This document shows positions 34,706 to 44,558 of a stretch of 64,000 nt of DNA, piece after piece. Numbering within the stretch: the first letter of the stretch is position 1; every line of letters begins with the position of its first letter. The DNA comes from Roseibium aggregatum IAM 12614 (GTDB taxonomy: Bacteria; Pseudomonadota; Alphaproteobacteria; Rhizobiales; Stappiaceae), in the NCBI RefSeq assembly GCF_000168975.1, contig NZ_AAUW01000014.1, forward strand, positions 46,001-110,000, in the 5' to 3' direction. The notes beneath the pieces were generated by a model that saw only the letters and a list, made by a program, of their open reading frames with translations, did no database searches and was not told the DNA's origin. The position numbers and the translations under genes were made by a program.

Positions 34706-35326
34706 ATGCAACGCGTCGACAATTGGGTCACGCGCTTCGAGGAAGGTGTACTCGCCTTTCTTCTGGCCGCCATGACCATCGTATCCTTCACCCAGGTGGT
34801 GGCGCGATACGGCTTTAATTCCGGCTGGACCGGTGCACTGGAATTCACACGTATCCTGTTCGCCTGGCTGATCCTGTTCGGCATGAGCTACGGCGTCAAA
34901 ATCGGCTCGCATCTGGGCGTCGATGCGGTCATTCGCCTGTTTCCGAAGCCTGTGTTCCGGGCCGTTGCCGTGTTCGGCGCGCTTTGCGGCGTTGTCTATG
35001 CGCTGACCCTGCTCTGGTCGGAATGGCTGCATATCTTCGGTCTGGATACCCGGGGCGGCGCCATCGACTACTGGTCGAAGATGTACAAGATCGGCATCGG
35101 CCTCGATGACCTGCGCTATCCCGACGTCATCATAGAAACCTTCGGCACGAAAGAGCGCGTACAGCGCTGGATCGCCTATCTGATCCTGCCCATCGGCCTG
35201 TTCCTGTTCATGTTCCGCTGCATTCAGGCGGCCTGGCAGATCATCACCGGCGAGCGCGAGATGATGATCGCCGCGCATGAGGCGGAAGACCTCGTCGCTG
35301 AAAACAAAGACGTCTTGAAAGACTGA
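34706..35326 (+). CDS. dctQ: TRAP transporter small permease
   Basis: 206 residues from the ATG at 34706 (SD gggggaaa). DctQ family: membrane helices at about 13-35, 48-68 (SGWTGALEFTRILFAWLILFGMSYGV), 85-110 and 155-175. It is longer than many DctQ proteins (about 165) because of a segment around 115-150 between helices 3 and 4 and a charged tail. Works with DctM. dctM starts 10 bases later. Confidence 0.92.
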   Translation: MQRVDNWVTRFEEGVLAFLLAAMTIVSFTQVVARYGFNSGWTGALEFTRILFAWLILFGMSYGVKIGSHLGVDAVIRLFPKPVFRAVAVFGALCGVVYALTLLWSEWLHIFGLDTRGGAIDYWSKMYKIGIGLDDLRYPDVIIETFGTKERVQRWIAYLILPIGLFLFMFRCIQAAWQIITGEREMMIAAHEAEDLVAENKDVLKD

Positions 35327-35336
35327 GGCCGGGGCA

Positions 35337-36941
35337 ATGGAAGCAGCAATTCTCTTCATTCTCGTCCTCGGATTCTTGTTCCTGGGCGTTCCAATCTCCA
35401 TTTCGCTTGGCCTGTCCAGCGTTCTGGCGATTGCCATCTTCTCCAACGATTCCATCTCGTCGGTGGCTTTGCAGCTGTTCACGGCGTCACAGAACTACAC
35501 GCTCCTGGCGATTCCCTTCTTCATTCTGGCCTCGGCCTTCATGTCGACGGGCGGCGTTGCCAAGCGCATCATCCGTTTCTCGATCGCATCCGTCGGGGCG
35601 ATCCGGGGCGGGCTGGCGATCGCGGGCGTCTTTGCCTGCATGCTGTTCGCCGCGCTGTCAGGCTCCTCGCCTGCAACCGTGGTCGCCATCGGCACCATCG
35701 CCATCGCCGGCATGCGGCAGGCAGGCTACACGAAAGAGTTTGCCGCGGGCGTCATCGCCAATGCCGGCACGCTCGGCATCCTGATCCCGCCGTCCATCGT
35801 CATGGTGGTCTATGCGGCCGCGACCAACGTTTCCGTCGGCCGCATGTTCCTGGCCGGTGTCGTGCCCGGCCTGATTGCCGGTCTGATGCTGATGATCGCC
35901 ATCTACGTGATGGCGCGCGTCAAGAACCTGCCAGCACAGCCGTGGCCGGGCTTCAAGGAAATCTGGCACGCCATGATGGAAGCGGCCGTCGGCCTGTTCC
36001 TGATGGTCATCATTCTGGGCGGCATCTACGGCGGTATCTTCACCCCGACGGAAGCTGCGGCCGTTGCGGCCGTCTACGCCTGCCTTGTGGCGCTCTTCGT
36101 CTATCGCGACATGGGCCCGCTCAGCGGTATCCGCTGGGTGCAGGAAGAGGACGGTCCGCTGGGGCTGGCCGGTTTCAAGACCATCACCTACGGGTTTGCC
36201 GCAATGTTCGCCTGGTCGAGCATCGCCGGCATGGTTACGGACAGACAGGGCTTCTACGGCATCGACAGTGCCATCGTCCTGCTGGCTGCACTGATCGGCT
36301 ATCCGCTTCTGCGCGGCCGTGTCAGCCCTGCCGAACTGCCGTCGATCTATGGTGTGGGTGCGAAGATCTGGGGCCGGAACATCGGATTGATCATCTGGAA
36401 GTTCCTCCCGGCCATGTTCCACAAGGACACCAAGAAGGTAATGGTGGATGCGGCGAAGACGACCATCATGCTGATGTTCATCATCGTCAACGCCCTGTTG
36501 TTTGCCCATGTCCTGACATCGGAGCGGATTCCGCAGGCGATCACCGACTGGATGGTCGGAGCCGGCTTCAACTGGTTCACCTTCCTGATCGCGGTCAACC
36601 TGCTGCTGCTGCTGGGTGGCCAGTTCATGGAACCGTCCGGCCTGCTCCTGATCGTGGCGCCGGTGGTGTTCCCCATCGGCATGGAACTGGGCGTCGATCC
36701 GGTTCACCTCGGCATCATCATGGTCGTGAACATGGAAATCGGCATGATCACGCCGCCAATCGGGCTCAATCTGTTCGTCACATCGGGGATAACGGGAATG
36801 AGTCTGGTGCAGGTGGTCAAGGCGGCAGCGCCGTTCGTGCTCATCCTGCTCCTGTTCCTCATCCTCGTCACCTACGTCCCGGCCCTGTCCACCTGGCTGC
36901 CCTACAGCCTGATGGGACCGGAAATCATCACAAACCGGTAG
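35337..36941 (+). CDS. dctM: TRAP transporter large permease with internal insertion
   Basis: 534 residues, about 100 more than typical DctM (about 430). The N-terminal half has the usual scaffold: PFFILASAFMSTGGVAKR, LSGSSPATVVAIG, AGTLGILIPPSIVMVVYA and GGIYGGIFTPTEAAAVAAVYA. Residues about 260-370 are an extra segment with further hydrophobic stretches (GFAAMFAWSSIAGMV, AIVLLAALIGYPLL). Then the normal C-terminal half resumes with LLLGGQFMEPSGLLLIVAPVVFPI. The transporter moves the substrate with Na+ or H+. Long forms like this occur in marine alphaproteobacteria. Confidence 0.92.
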   Translation: MEAAILFILVLGFLFLGVPISISLGLSSVLAIAIFSNDSISSVALQLFTASQNYTLLAIPFFILASAFMSTGGVAKRIIRFSIASVGAIRGGLAIAGVFACMLFAALSGSSPATVVAIGTIAIAGMRQAGYTKEFAAGVIANAGTLGILIPPSIVMVVYAAATNVSVGRMFLAGVVPGLIAGLMLMIAIYVMARVKNLPAQPWPGFKEIWHAMMEAAVGLFLMVIILGGIYGGIFTPTEAAAVAAVYACLVALFVYRDMGPLSGIRWVQEEDGPLGLAGFKTITYGFAAMFAWSSIAGMVTDRQGFYGIDSAIVLLAALIGYPLLRGRVSPAELPSIYGVGAKIWGRNIGLIIWKFLPAMFHKDTKKVMVDAAKTTIMLMFIIVNALLFAHVLTSERIPQAITDWMVGAGFNWFTFLIAVNLLLLLGGQFMEPSGLLLIVAPVVFPIGMELGVDPVHLGIIMVVNMEIGMITPPIGLNLFVTSGITGMSLVQVVKAAAPFVLILLLFLILVTYVPALSTWLPYSLMGPEIITNR

Positions 36942-36966
36942 CGACCCGGACCATCCTGACACTCCA

Positions 36967-36993
36967 ACGGCGGGCAGTGCCCGCCGTTTTTTT
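36967..36993 (+). terminator. Rho-independent terminator of dctPQM
   Basis: acggcgggc-agt-gcccgccgt followed by seven T residues, 25 bases after dctM. A textbook intrinsic terminator. Confidence 0.9.
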
Positions 36994-37048
36994 GTTTGCC
37001 GATTAGATGACCAACCCACATGTCCCTGCCCCGTCCTCCTCTTCACCA

Positions 37049-37093
37049 CCTCATCCTGAGGAGCCCGGTTGTACCGGGCTCCTCAGGATGAGG
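37049..37093. repeat. Perfect 21-bp intergenic palindrome
   Basis: 37049-37069 (starting cctcatcctgaggagcccgg) is an exact inverted copy of 37073-37093 with a 3-base loop. The CCTCATCCTGAGGAGC core is a widespread alphaproteobacterial repeat. It lies between the dctM terminator and the SCP2 terminator. Confidence 0.75.
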
Positions 37094-37132
37094 CTGATGG
37101 GAATGGGGAGGTGGGAGTGCTAATCGCTGAAT

Positions 37133-37160
37133 AAAAAAGCCGGCCCCGATGGGCCGGCTT
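37133..37160 (-). terminator. Terminator of the SCP2 gene
   Basis: aagccggccc/gggccggctt with a 4-base loop; on the minus strand it runs into ttttttatt. It lies 25 bases beyond the SCP2 stop. Confidence 0.8.
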
Positions 37161-37184
37161 GAAAGGGTCTGCTGCAAAAAACGC

Positions 37185-37466
37185 TTAGACGATGCTGCCG
37201 AGCTTCATGGCGACGCTCATGTCGCCTTCCACCTGCATCTTGCCGCCCATGAAGGCCGCTGTCGGGTTCAGGTCGCCCGAGAGAAGATCGCCGAGGTCTT
37301 CTGCCGACATCTTGATGGTGCAGTCTGCTTCGGCGTCTTCGTTGGAAACAGTCGAGCCCTGCAGGAAGATGATGCCGGTCTCACCGAGATCGAACTTGAC
37401 CGACTCTTCAATGCCGCCATCGGCAACTTTCGCACGGACACCTTCAGTAAGCTGTTCCAAGGACAT
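37185..37466 (-). CDS. SCP-2 sterol transfer family protein
   Basis: 93 residues, a single SCP2 domain: VKFDLGETGIIFLQGSTVSNEDAEADCTIKMSAEDLGDLLSGDLNPTAAFMGGKMQVEGDM is the diagnostic core (quoted in parts: ADCTIKMS, DLNPTAAFMGGKMQVEG). These small proteins bind lipids or acyl groups in a hydrophobic tunnel. SD (ggggaga) precedes the ATG. Single gene with its own terminator. The ligand is unknown. Confidence 0.9.
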   Translation of the reverse strand: MSLEQLTEGVRAKVADGGIEESVKFDLGETGIIFLQGSTVSNEDAEADCTIKMSAEDLGDLLSGDLNPTAAFMGGKMQVEGDMSVAMKLGSIV

Positions 37467-37595
37467 GTCGTTTTCTCCCCTATGAGGTGGGTCCTTACCC
37501 GTCTTTGACTCCTTGAAGCATGACGCTTACGTAACCGTCAAGCATAAATCTGTGTCGCAAGAGATGCGCCGCCAGGAACGTTTCGCCACACGATC

Positions 37596-37710
37596 CGTCA
37601 TCCAATGGCTTGACCATGGGATCCATGCCGGTTCGCCTGTAGCGCGGCCGCCGTGGTCAGGTCATGGGATGGATTGCCGGATCAAGTCCGGCAAATATCT
37701 ACATTTCAAG
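37596..37710. repeat. Intergenic repeat remnant
   Basis: atggattgccggatcaagtc at 37671-37690 and an inverted, diverged ggcttgaccatgggatccat at 37608-37627 are the ends of a common alphaproteobacterial palindromic repeat (ATGGAT-CCGGATCAAGTCCGG). It fills much of the gap upstream of the SCP2 gene. I see no gene in 37467-37745. Confidence 0.5.
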
Positions 37711-37745
37711 GTGCCAGGAGCAATGCACCTGACAAGATTGTCAGA

Positions 37746-39545
37746 TCAGTGGTTGTCCCGCGGCAGGCCCCTGGTGTGCGCGACGTCCTGGTATTTGACT
37801 GCCGGTTCCAGCACCATGCCCTTGTCGAACTGCCCGATCATGGCGCGCTGGATTTCCTGCCAGGGGGTCTGGCTTTCGGCAACCTTGAAACCGCCGGCCG
37901 CTTCCAGATCCGCACGGCGCTGTGCGAGGTCTTCATCGGATATGAGAATGTCGGCGGTGCCTTTTCTCAGGTCGATCCGCACCTGGTCACCGGTTTTCAG
38001 GAGAGCAAGCCCACCCATGGCGGCAGCCTCCGGGGAAGCGTTCAGGATCGAGGGTGAGCCGGAAGTCCCCGACTGGCGGCCGTCGCCGATGCAGGGCAGG
38101 GATGTGATCCCCCTTTTGATCAGGGCTGTGGGCGGCTGCATGTTGACCACTTCCGCACCACCGGGATAGCCGATCGGGCCGGTGCCGCGGATGAACAGCA
38201 TGCAGTGCTCGTCGATCTGAAGGTCCGGATTGTCGATATTGTCGTGGTAATCCTCTGGCCCTTCGAAAACGATGGCGCGGCCTTCAAACGCTTCCGGATC
38301 GTCCGGATTGGACAGATACCGGTCGCGGAACTCTTCCGAGATCACGCTGGTCTTCATAATGGCGCTGTCGAACAGATTGCCCTTCAGGTTGATGAAGCCT
38401 GCCTTTTCCTTCATCGGTGTGTTGAACGGCTTGATGACGTCCGGCAGATCGGTAACGACGCCCTCGCAATTGGCGCCGATGCCCTTGCCGTTGACAGTCA
38501 GCGCGCCGGGATGTGGCAGCTTGCCGTTTCGCATCAGCTCGGCCACGACAGCGGGCACGCCGCCGGCATGGAAGTAATCCTCGCCGAGATATTCTCCGGC
38601 CGGCTGCAGGTTCACCAGCAGCGGAACGTCATGACCGATTTCCTGCCAGTCGTCGTTGTCCAGCTCAACACCCAGATGGCGAGCGATGCCGTTCAGGTGG
38701 ATCGGGGCGTTGGTCGAGCCGCCGATGGCCGAGTTGACGACAATCGCATTCTCGAAAGCTTCGCGGGTCATGATGTCGGAGGGTTTCAGGTCCTCGCGCA
38801 CCATGTCGACAATACGCTTGCCGGTCTCATAGGAAATTGCACCGCGCTCCCGATAAGGCGCCGGAATGGCGGCTGCACCCGGAAGCTGCATGCCAAGGGC
38901 CTCGGCCAGCGAATTCATGGTCGTCGCCGTGCCCATGGTGTTGCAATAGCCGACAGAGGGGGCAGAGGAGGCGACAAGGTCCATGAAGCCCTTGTAGTCG
39001 ATCTCGCCCGCGGCAAGCATCTGGCGGGCCTTCCAGACGATGGTGCCGGAGCCCGTGCGCTCGCCCTTGTACCAGCCGTTGAGCATCGGCCCGACGGACA
39101 GTGCAATGGCTGGAATGTTCACCGTCGCCGCGGCCATCAGGCAGGCAGGGGTGGTCTTGTCGCAGCCGGTGGTCAGCACGACGCCGTCAATGGGATAGCC
39201 GTACAGCAGTTCGACGAGACCGAGATAGGCCAGGTTCCGGTCGAGCATCGCGGTCGGTCGCTTGCCGGTTTCCTGGATCGGGTGCACCGGAAATTCAAAG
39301 GCGATGCCGCCGGCGTCGCGAATACCCTCGCGTACGCGCTTGGCAAGCTCCAGATGGTGGCGGTTGCAGGGCGAAAGGTCGGAGCCGGTCTGGGCGATGC
39401 CGATGATCGGCTTGCCGGACTGCAGTTCTTCACGTGTGAGGCCGAAGTTCAGGTAACGCTCGATATAGAGTGCCGTCATGCCCGGATTGTCGGGATTGTC
39501 GAACCAGGCGGTGGACCGCAGTTTCGGTGTTTTGGTGTCGCTCAT
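37746..39545 (-). CDS. IlvD/Edd family dehydratase, probably sugar-acid type
   Basis: 599 residues, full length for the IlvD/Edd family. Iron-sulfur ligands are Cys60 ([10 protein letters not shown]), Cys128 ([10 protein letters not shown]) and Cys201 ([10 protein letters not shown]). The [16 protein letters not shown] and [15 protein letters not shown] segments resemble D-xylonate/L-arabinonate dehydratases, which remove water from C5 sugar acids, more than dihydroxyacid dehydratase of branched-chain synthesis. No sugar genes adjoin it, so the substrate stays open. A single gene ending close to a repeat-rich gap. Confidence 0.88.
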   Translation of the reverse strand: MSDTKTPKLRSTAWFDNPDNPGMTALYIERYLNFGLTREELQSGKPIIGIAQTGSDLSPCNRHHLELAKRVREGIRDAGGIAFEFPVHPIQETGKRPTAMLDRNLAYLGLVELLYGYPIDGVVLTTGCDKTTPACLMAAATVNIPAIALSVGPMLNGWYKGERTGSGTIVWKARQMLAAGEIDYKGFMDLVASSAPSVGYCNTMGTATTMNSLAEALGMQLPGAAAIPAPYRERGAISYETGKRIVDMVREDLKPSDIMTREAFENAIVVNSAIGGSTNAPIHLNGIARHLGVELDNDDWQEIGHDVPLLVNLQPAGEYLGEDYFHAGGVPAVVAELMRNGKLPHPGALTVNGKGIGANCEGVVTDLPDVIKPFNTPMKEKAGFINLKGNLFDSAIMKTSVISEEFRDRYLSNPDDPEAFEGRAIVFEGPEDYHDNIDNPDLQIDEHCMLFIRGTGPIGYPGGAEVVNMQPPTALIKRGITSLPCIGDGRQSGTSGSPSILNASPEAAAMGGLALLKTGDQVRIDLRKGTADILISDEDLAQRRADLEAAGGFKVAESQTPWQEIQRAMIGQFDKGMVLEPAVKYQDVAHTRGLPRDNH

Positions 39546-39660
39546 GTCGCCTCATCCCTCAATGCACTCACAAAGTGTCAAAAGCCGATAAACACCAGCT
39601 CCAAAAGGCTGTAAAGGCGCTCAATCGCGATTTCGGTTCCACATTTCGAGAATGCCTCGG

Positions 39661-41220
39661 TCACTCGTTCCGGTGCAGCGTATCTGCAACGGAAAACCGG
39701 GCAAACGTCCACAGCACCAGCAGGCAGATTCCGAACAGAACGGGTGCAGCGGACAGGGGAAGAAGGGTGGATGCACCGCTGAGGCCGGCACAAAGCCAGA
39801 GGCCCGACAGCACCTGGCGGGCATGGACAGCCAGAAGGTTCCGGCGCATGGCCAGGGCCTTCAAGGCGGGAAAGGCGCCGATGTCATCCGTGTTGCTGAC
39901 CGCAAGGGGCGTGTTTCCGGCATCGGGGCGGTCTGCTTCGGGCGCGACCGCCTGGCGGAGTTCCAGCGCCATGCGGTCCTGGGAGAGAGTCAGGACCAGA
40001 GGAGCCGTATCCGGAAAGCAGCGGAAGGCCGCTTCCTGGGCTGTTTCTCCCGGTTTCGGATCCTCGGTCAGCTCAAGCCCAAGCATGCCGGCCAGCGCGC
40101 TTCGAGTGTTGGGGTTGTCACCGCTGAACAGCCACGGCACGAGGCCTTCCTTGCGCAGAGCCATGCCGGCGACGCCCGCGTCCTGACGCAAAGTGCCTTC
40201 CAGACCCAGCACACCGACGACGCGCCCTCCGACGGCGACACGCAGCACCGTCTTGCCATCCGCTTCCAGCGAGCGGGCGATGGCATCTGCGGTGAAACTG
40301 TCGATCTTGAGCCGCTTCAGGAGATCGGTCGTGCCGATCACCACTGTCTGTCCGCCAAGTAACGCGACAACGCCGAGCCCCGGTGTCGGTTCGAACCTGT
40401 CCGGCATCTTCAGGGCAACCTGCCACTGGCTGGCAAGTTCACGCAATGCAAGGGCCACCGGATGGGAGGATCCGGCTTCTGCCGAGGCGGCGACCGCCAG
40501 AAGTGTTTTGGGTTCGTTGTTGAACGCCATGACATTGGTGACCATCAGGTTCGGTCCGGACATCACGGCGGCCTTGTCGATCAGGATATCGCGCGCCTGG
40601 GCGACCTTGGTGAAGGTGCCAGGTGCGATATCGCGCGCGCCTGCCGCGAGCGCGGCCTTGTGAAAGACCTTGTCGGCGAAGGCGTTGATGCCGTCGATGA
40701 GCTGGGGCCAGGAGAGCAGCAGCGCAGCGGCCAGCGCCACCGGAGCCTGAGCTCTGTCGAAGATCCACCACCATGCACCTGCTGCCAGAAGCGCCAGCAG
40801 GACAGACCAGCCCGCTTGCGGCACGCCGCTGTGATCGCCCCTGGGCGGCAGCAGAACCACACCGAACGCCCGCAGCACCATCAGGAAGGCAGCAGCGAGC
40901 GCAGGGGCATTGGTCTCGGGGGAAGCCGGGCCGGACAGGAGCAATACGGTGGAAACGGCGAGCAGTCCGGTGCCGGCCAGCGTCGTGACCAGCGACAAGG
41001 GCCGGCCAACAGATGTGTTCAGCGAAAACGAGAGGCCAAGAAGCGAAAAAATTGCAGAGAACATGCTGAAAATTAAGGCGCTGCGGGAGCCGAAAACCTT
41101 AACTGACGTAGCGGCGTCAGCCAGTTCACCGCCTGCCGTTGCCAGAGCGAGCACAAGGCACACCACCGCGAGTGCAAGAAAGAAGGACCAAAGAACTGAA
41201 ATAAATGACGTTTTCGGCAT
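39661..41220 (-). CDS. P1B-type ATPase-like membrane pseudoenzyme
   Basis: 519 residues from the ATG at 41220, which opens into a membrane helix. The layout follows heavy-metal P1B ATPases: four N-terminal helices (about 8-28, 47-68, 76-97, 106-125), a further pair (138-172), cytoplasmic domains, and two C-terminal helices (470-512). But key motifs are lost: CPC is SWP (170-172), DKTGT is DKAAV (215-219), TGDN is SGDN (366-369) and GDGxNDxP is absent (TLSQDRMAL). SSHPVALAL (251-259), GLGVVALLGGQTVVIGT and DGKTVLRVAVGGRVVGVLGL stay recognisable. Transport by the usual mechanism seems impossible. No disruption of the frame is seen, so a kept non-catalytic role is likely. Confidence 0.75.
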   Translation of the reverse strand: MPKTSFISVLWSFFLALAVVCLVLALATAGGELADAATSVKVFGSRSALIFSMFSAIFSLLGLSFSLNTSVGRPLSLVTTLAGTGLLAVSTVLLLSGPASPETNAPALAAAFLMVLRAFGVVLLPPRGDHSGVPQAGWSVLLALLAAGAWWWIFDRAQAPVALAAALLLSWPQLIDGINAFADKVFHKAALAAGARDIAPGTFTKVAQARDILIDKAAVMSGPNLMVTNVMAFNNEPKTLLAVAASAEAGSSHPVALALRELASQWQVALKMPDRFEPTPGLGVVALLGGQTVVIGTTDLLKRLKIDSFTADAIARSLEADGKTVLRVAVGGRVVGVLGLEGTLRQDAGVAGMALRKEGLVPWLFSGDNPNTRSALAGMLGLELTEDPKPGETAQEAAFRCFPDTAPLVLTLSQDRMALELRQAVAPEADRPDAGNTPLAVSNTDDIGAFPALKALAMRRNLLAVHARQVLSGLWLCAGLSGASTLLPLSAAPVLFGICLLVLWTFARFSVADTLHRNE

Positions 41221-41837
41221 CGCCGGTCGGCTCTCTTGTCTGTGATTCTTGTGCTGGAACCGGGTCGTGAGCCAACTGGAGACATTTTCGGCACGCCCTG
41301 GGGACAGTTCGAAAATGCGGGAGCAGCGGCAGACAGGCAATGCCGTGGAGGCATCGCAACAGGCCTTGTGCCTGTCCCGGACGCAGCGCACCGGCAGGGG
41401 TGCCGACCATTTGTGCAGGCTGGAACTTGAGCGAACCTGAATTGCGGGTAGTATTAGGGAGTAATTTTTTAAACGGCCTGCAAGTATTGATGGCCAGTAT
41501 TTGATAGTCCTTTGGACAAAAATTATTTCGGGGTGTGGTATATTAACGGGAGGGCCGAAAGGTCCTCCCTTTTACGTTTGAGGGTCTTGGAAAAACATGG
41601 TTAATATTCGTTAACGAACGGGTCCTGGCGTTAATCAGGAAGGTTCTATTTGAGCGGCGGTAGCTATGTAGGCCGGGGCGGCAAAAACTGCCCAGTCCGC
41701 ACTGGATTGTGGTTATCGCTCTGCCGCTCCCGGAGAATCGGGGAACGCCTGCGAGTCAAGTCGGCGACTCGGACGAATCTGAAAATAGACTCACCTTCAA
41801 AGGCTTGGAGAGGCCGGCGGCAGTGCCGCCGGACCCG
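41221..41837. other. 617-base gap without a recognised gene
   Basis: Holds a hairpin terminator at 41548-41573 and a possible promoter (ttggac at 41512, tatatt at 41539, but the spacing is long). A TTG-initiated frame at 41650 has an aggaagg ribosome site but a non-protein-like Arg/Ser-rich translation, so I do not call it. ccggcggca/tgccgccgg near 41815-41833 is a hairpin just past the ABC ATPase stop. Confidence 0.5.
41548..41573 (+). terminator. Hairpin with T-tract, orphan
   Basis: gggagggcc-gaaa-ggtcctccc (one G-T pair) followed by TTTT, on the plus strand. No plus-strand gene ends nearby, so it suggests a small RNA from somewhere in 41420-41548, or a relic. Confidence 0.5.
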
Positions 41838-43559
41838 TCAGGCCGTCGCGAGGTTGGCCCGCGACAGCAACTCCAGCGAAGGCATCAGGTTTAAGAGTTC
41901 GCGCGTATAGGGGTGCTGCGGGGCTTCAAAAAGCTGGTCGCAGTCGGCCACCTCGCACAGTTCGCCATGGCGCATGACGCCGATGCGGTTGCACATCTGC
42001 CGGATCACGGCCAGGTCGTGGCTGATGAACAGCATTGTCAGGCCAAGTTCCTGCTGAAGATCTTTCAGCAGGTTCAGGATCTGCGCCTGGATCGACACGT
42101 CGAGTGCCGAGGTCGGCTCATCGCAGATCAGGAACCGCGGCCGCGTCGCGAGCGCCCGCGCAATGGAGATGCGCTGACGCTGACCGCCGGAAAACTCATG
42201 CGGAAATTTCTTGCCGGCAGCCGCGCCAAGGCCGACATGGTCCAGCAGATCATCGACGATCTGGCGCACCTCTGCATTGCTTGAAGCCAGACGGTGGAAC
42301 TTGATTGGCTCCGCGATGATGTCGCTGACGCGCATGCGGGCGTTCAGCGAGGAATAGGGATCCTGAAAGATCATCTGCATCTGGCGGCGCATCGCCAGAA
42401 CGTCCTTGCGGTTCTTCAGCGACGTCAGCTCGGTCTTGCCGAACAGGATCGAGCCCCCGGTCGGCTGATAAAGGCCGGTGATCAGCCGTGCGATGGTCGA
42501 CTTGCCGGACCCGCTTTCGCCGACCAGACCGAAGGTCTCGCCTTCATTGATATCGAAACTGACCTTCTTGACGGCCTTGAAATATTTGCGCTTGGACGGG
42601 AAAATCGAACCACGGGTCTCGAACTGCATGTCGAGATCCTTGATCTGGACCAGCGGGCCGGTCACTTTCTCGTAGTCCCGCGCCTTGCCGAGCCAGTGCG
42701 TGGCGATGTCGATCTGCTTTTGCGGGGTTCCGGCCTTCTCGATGTAGTTGACCACCGGAAACCGCTCCACCTTGATATCCGGGCGCGGCACGGCCGAAAT
42801 CAGGCTCTGGGTATAGGGATGTTCCGGGGCACCCAGCACCTGGATGGTCTCGCCATACTCCACCAGTTCACCGTGATACATCACCGCCACATGGTCGGTA
42901 ATGTCGGCAATCACGCCCATGTCGTGAGTGATCACCAGCATCGCGACGTTCCGCTCGCGGCACAGCTCCTTCATCAGTTCCAGAATCTGCGCCTGGATCG
43001 ATACATCGAGCGCCGTTGTCGGCTCGTCCGCGATCACCAGTTCCGGTTCCGCGCACAGCGCAAGCGCGATCACCACCCGCTGGCGCATTCCGCCGGAGAA
43101 CTGATGCGGATACTGCTTGATACGTTCCGATGCGTCGGGAATGCCCACGGCTTCGATCAGGTCGATCGCCCGCTGGCGGGCCTGCGATCTGGAAAGCGGC
43201 AGATGGGTGCGGATTGTCTCCACAAGCTGGCTTTCCACCGTTTGCAGCGGGTCGAGAGACGTCAGTGGATCCTGAAAGATCATGCCGATCTTGCGGCCAC
43301 GCAAACGACGCTTTTCCTTGTAGGGCAACTGGTCGATGCGCTTGCCGTGCAGGTAGACCTCACCGCCCGCAATGTGGCCCGGCTCCTGCAACAGGCCGAT
43401 CACCGCGTTGCCGACGGTCGACTTGCCGGCACCCGATTCCCCGACTACGCCAAGCACCTTGCCGGCATCGACGCTCAAAGTGACGTCGTCAACGGCGACA
43501 AAGACGGATTTGCGGCCCGGAAACTCGACCCTCAGATCCTTGATATCGAGAACGCTCAT
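41838..43559 (-). CDS. Peptide-type ABC transporter, fused double ATPase (DppD-DppF)
   Basis: 573 residues with two complete ATPase domains in tandem. First: Walker [10 protein letters not shown], signature [13 protein letters not shown] (FSGGMRQRV), Walker [13 protein letters not shown]. Second: [30 protein letters not shown]. Each is followed by the oligopeptide-transporter C-terminal segment ([18 protein letters not shown]). Both sites look active. It powers uptake with the two permeases and the binding protein upstream in the operon. It starts 7 bases after the DppC-like stop. Confidence 0.95.
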   Translation of the reverse strand: MSVLDIKDLRVEFPGRKSVFVAVDDVTLSVDAGKVLGVVGESGAGKSTVGNAVIGLLQEPGHIAGGEVYLHGKRIDQLPYKEKRRLRGRKIGMIFQDPLTSLDPLQTVESQLVETIRTHLPLSRSQARQRAIDLIEAVGIPDASERIKQYPHQFSGGMRQRVVIALALCAEPELVIADEPTTALDVSIQAQILELMKELCRERNVAMLVITHDMGVIADITDHVAVMYHGELVEYGETIQVLGAPEHPYTQSLISAVPRPDIKVERFPVVNYIEKAGTPQKQIDIATHWLGKARDYEKVTGPLVQIKDLDMQFETRGSIFPSKRKYFKAVKKVSFDINEGETFGLVGESGSGKSTIARLITGLYQPTGGSILFGKTELTSLKNRKDVLAMRRQMQMIFQDPYSSLNARMRVSDIIAEPIKFHRLASSNAEVRQIVDDLLDHVGLGAAAGKKFPHEFSGGQRQRISIARALATRPRFLICDEPTSALDVSIQAQILNLLKDLQQELGLTMLFISHDLAVIRQMCNRIGVMRHGELCEVADCDQLFEAPQHPYTRELLNLMPSLELLSRANLATA

Positions 43560-43566
43560 ACCGGCC

Positions 43567-44544
43567 TCACCTGAGTTTCGGGTTGAGGGCGTCGCGCAGC
43601 CAGTCGCCCAGAAGGTTGACGTTCAGCACCAGCAGCGCCAGCGCGAGACCCGGGAAAATCGCGATCCACCATTCCCCCGAGTAGAGGAAATCGTTGCCGA
43701 TGGCGATCAGCGTGCCGAGGGACGGCTGGGTAGGCGGCATGCCAACCCCCAGGAACGAGAGCGTTGCTTCCGTGACGATCGCGAGCGCCAGGTTGATGGT
43801 CGCAATCACCAGCACCGGTCCGGTGACGTTCGGCAGGATGTGGCGCACCATGATGATGACCGAGGGAATGCCGATCACGCGCGCGGCCTGCACATATTCC
43901 TTGTTCTTCTCCACCATTGTGGAGCCGCGCACCGTGCGCGCATATTGCACCCAGAAGGACAGGGCCAGGGAAACAATCAGGATGTAGAAGGCGAAGACCT
44001 CCCGGTCGATCGCACCGAAGATGCCATGGGCGATGCCGTCGATCAAAAGGGCAATCAGGATAGCCGGGAAGGTGAGTTGAACGTCGGCGATCCGCATGAT
44101 GATGGCGTCCACGCGACCGCCCATATACCCCGCGACCAGCCCCAGCGAGATGCCTATGAAGGCGGCGGCGACAACGGAACAGAAGCCGACGATCAGCGAA
44201 ATCCGCATACCGTAGAAGATGGCCGAGAGCATGTCGCGGCCCTGATCGTCCGTGCCCAGCAGGAAGCGGGGGTCGGCATATTCCATCCAGAACGGAGGAA
44301 CGCGGGCATCCATGATCGAGATTGACGCCAGATCGAACGGATTATGCGGCGCGATCCAGGGAGCCAGGAACGCCAGCAGAAACAGGATTGCCGTACCGGT
44401 GGCAGCAACAACGGTGACCTTCGATTTCAGGAACGAGTGAAAGAGATCGCTGTCGAGGAACCGGGCCATCCGTCCCGGTTCCTTCACGGGTGCCGCGCTG
44501 TCCTGGACGGCGGATTTTGGGTCTTCGTTGGTGATGAAAGGCAT
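43567..44544 (-). CDS. Peptide-type ABC transporter permease (DppC-like)
   Basis: 325 residues from the ATG at 44544 (SD gggaga). An N-terminal cytoplasmic stretch precedes the first helix (VTVVAATGTAILFLLAFLAPWIAP), then HNPFDLASI and LGTDDQGRDMLSAIFYGMRISLIVGF, which are diagnostic for DppC/OppC. The EAA loop is YVQAARVIGIPSVIIMVRHILPNVTGPVLV. It pairs with the DppB-like permease that ends 14 bases upstream. Confidence 0.94.
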   Translation of the reverse strand: MPFITNEDPKSAVQDSAAPVKEPGRMARFLDSDLFHSFLKSKVTVVAATGTAILFLLAFLAPWIAPHNPFDLASISIMDARVPPFWMEYADPRFLLGTDDQGRDMLSAIFYGMRISLIVGFCSVVAAAFIGISLGLVAGYMGGRVDAIIMRIADVQLTFPAILIALLIDGIAHGIFGAIDREVFAFYILIVSLALSFWVQYARTVRGSTMVEKNKEYVQAARVIGIPSVIIMVRHILPNVTGPVLVIATINLALAIVTEATLSFLGVGMPPTQPSLGTLIAIGNDFLYSGEWWIAIFPGLALALLVLNVNLLGDWLRDALNPKLR

Positions 44545-44558
44545 GACGTCGGTCTCCC

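Noticed and set aside
35658..37049. 463-codon minus-strand open frame over dctM.
   Set aside because: Translation is His/Asp/Gln rich, typical of an antisense shadow of a membrane protein gene.
41597..41620. CtrA-like sites (ATGGTTAA with a second GTTAAC), and another ATGGTTAAC near 51556.
   Set aside because: The two half-sites at 41600 are spaced by six bases rather than seven, and the second place has only one half-site.
41650..41910. 86-codon TTG-initiated frame with an aggaagg ribosome site.
   Set aside because: Runs into the opposite-strand ABC ATPase gene and the translation is Arg/Ser rich without protein-like character.
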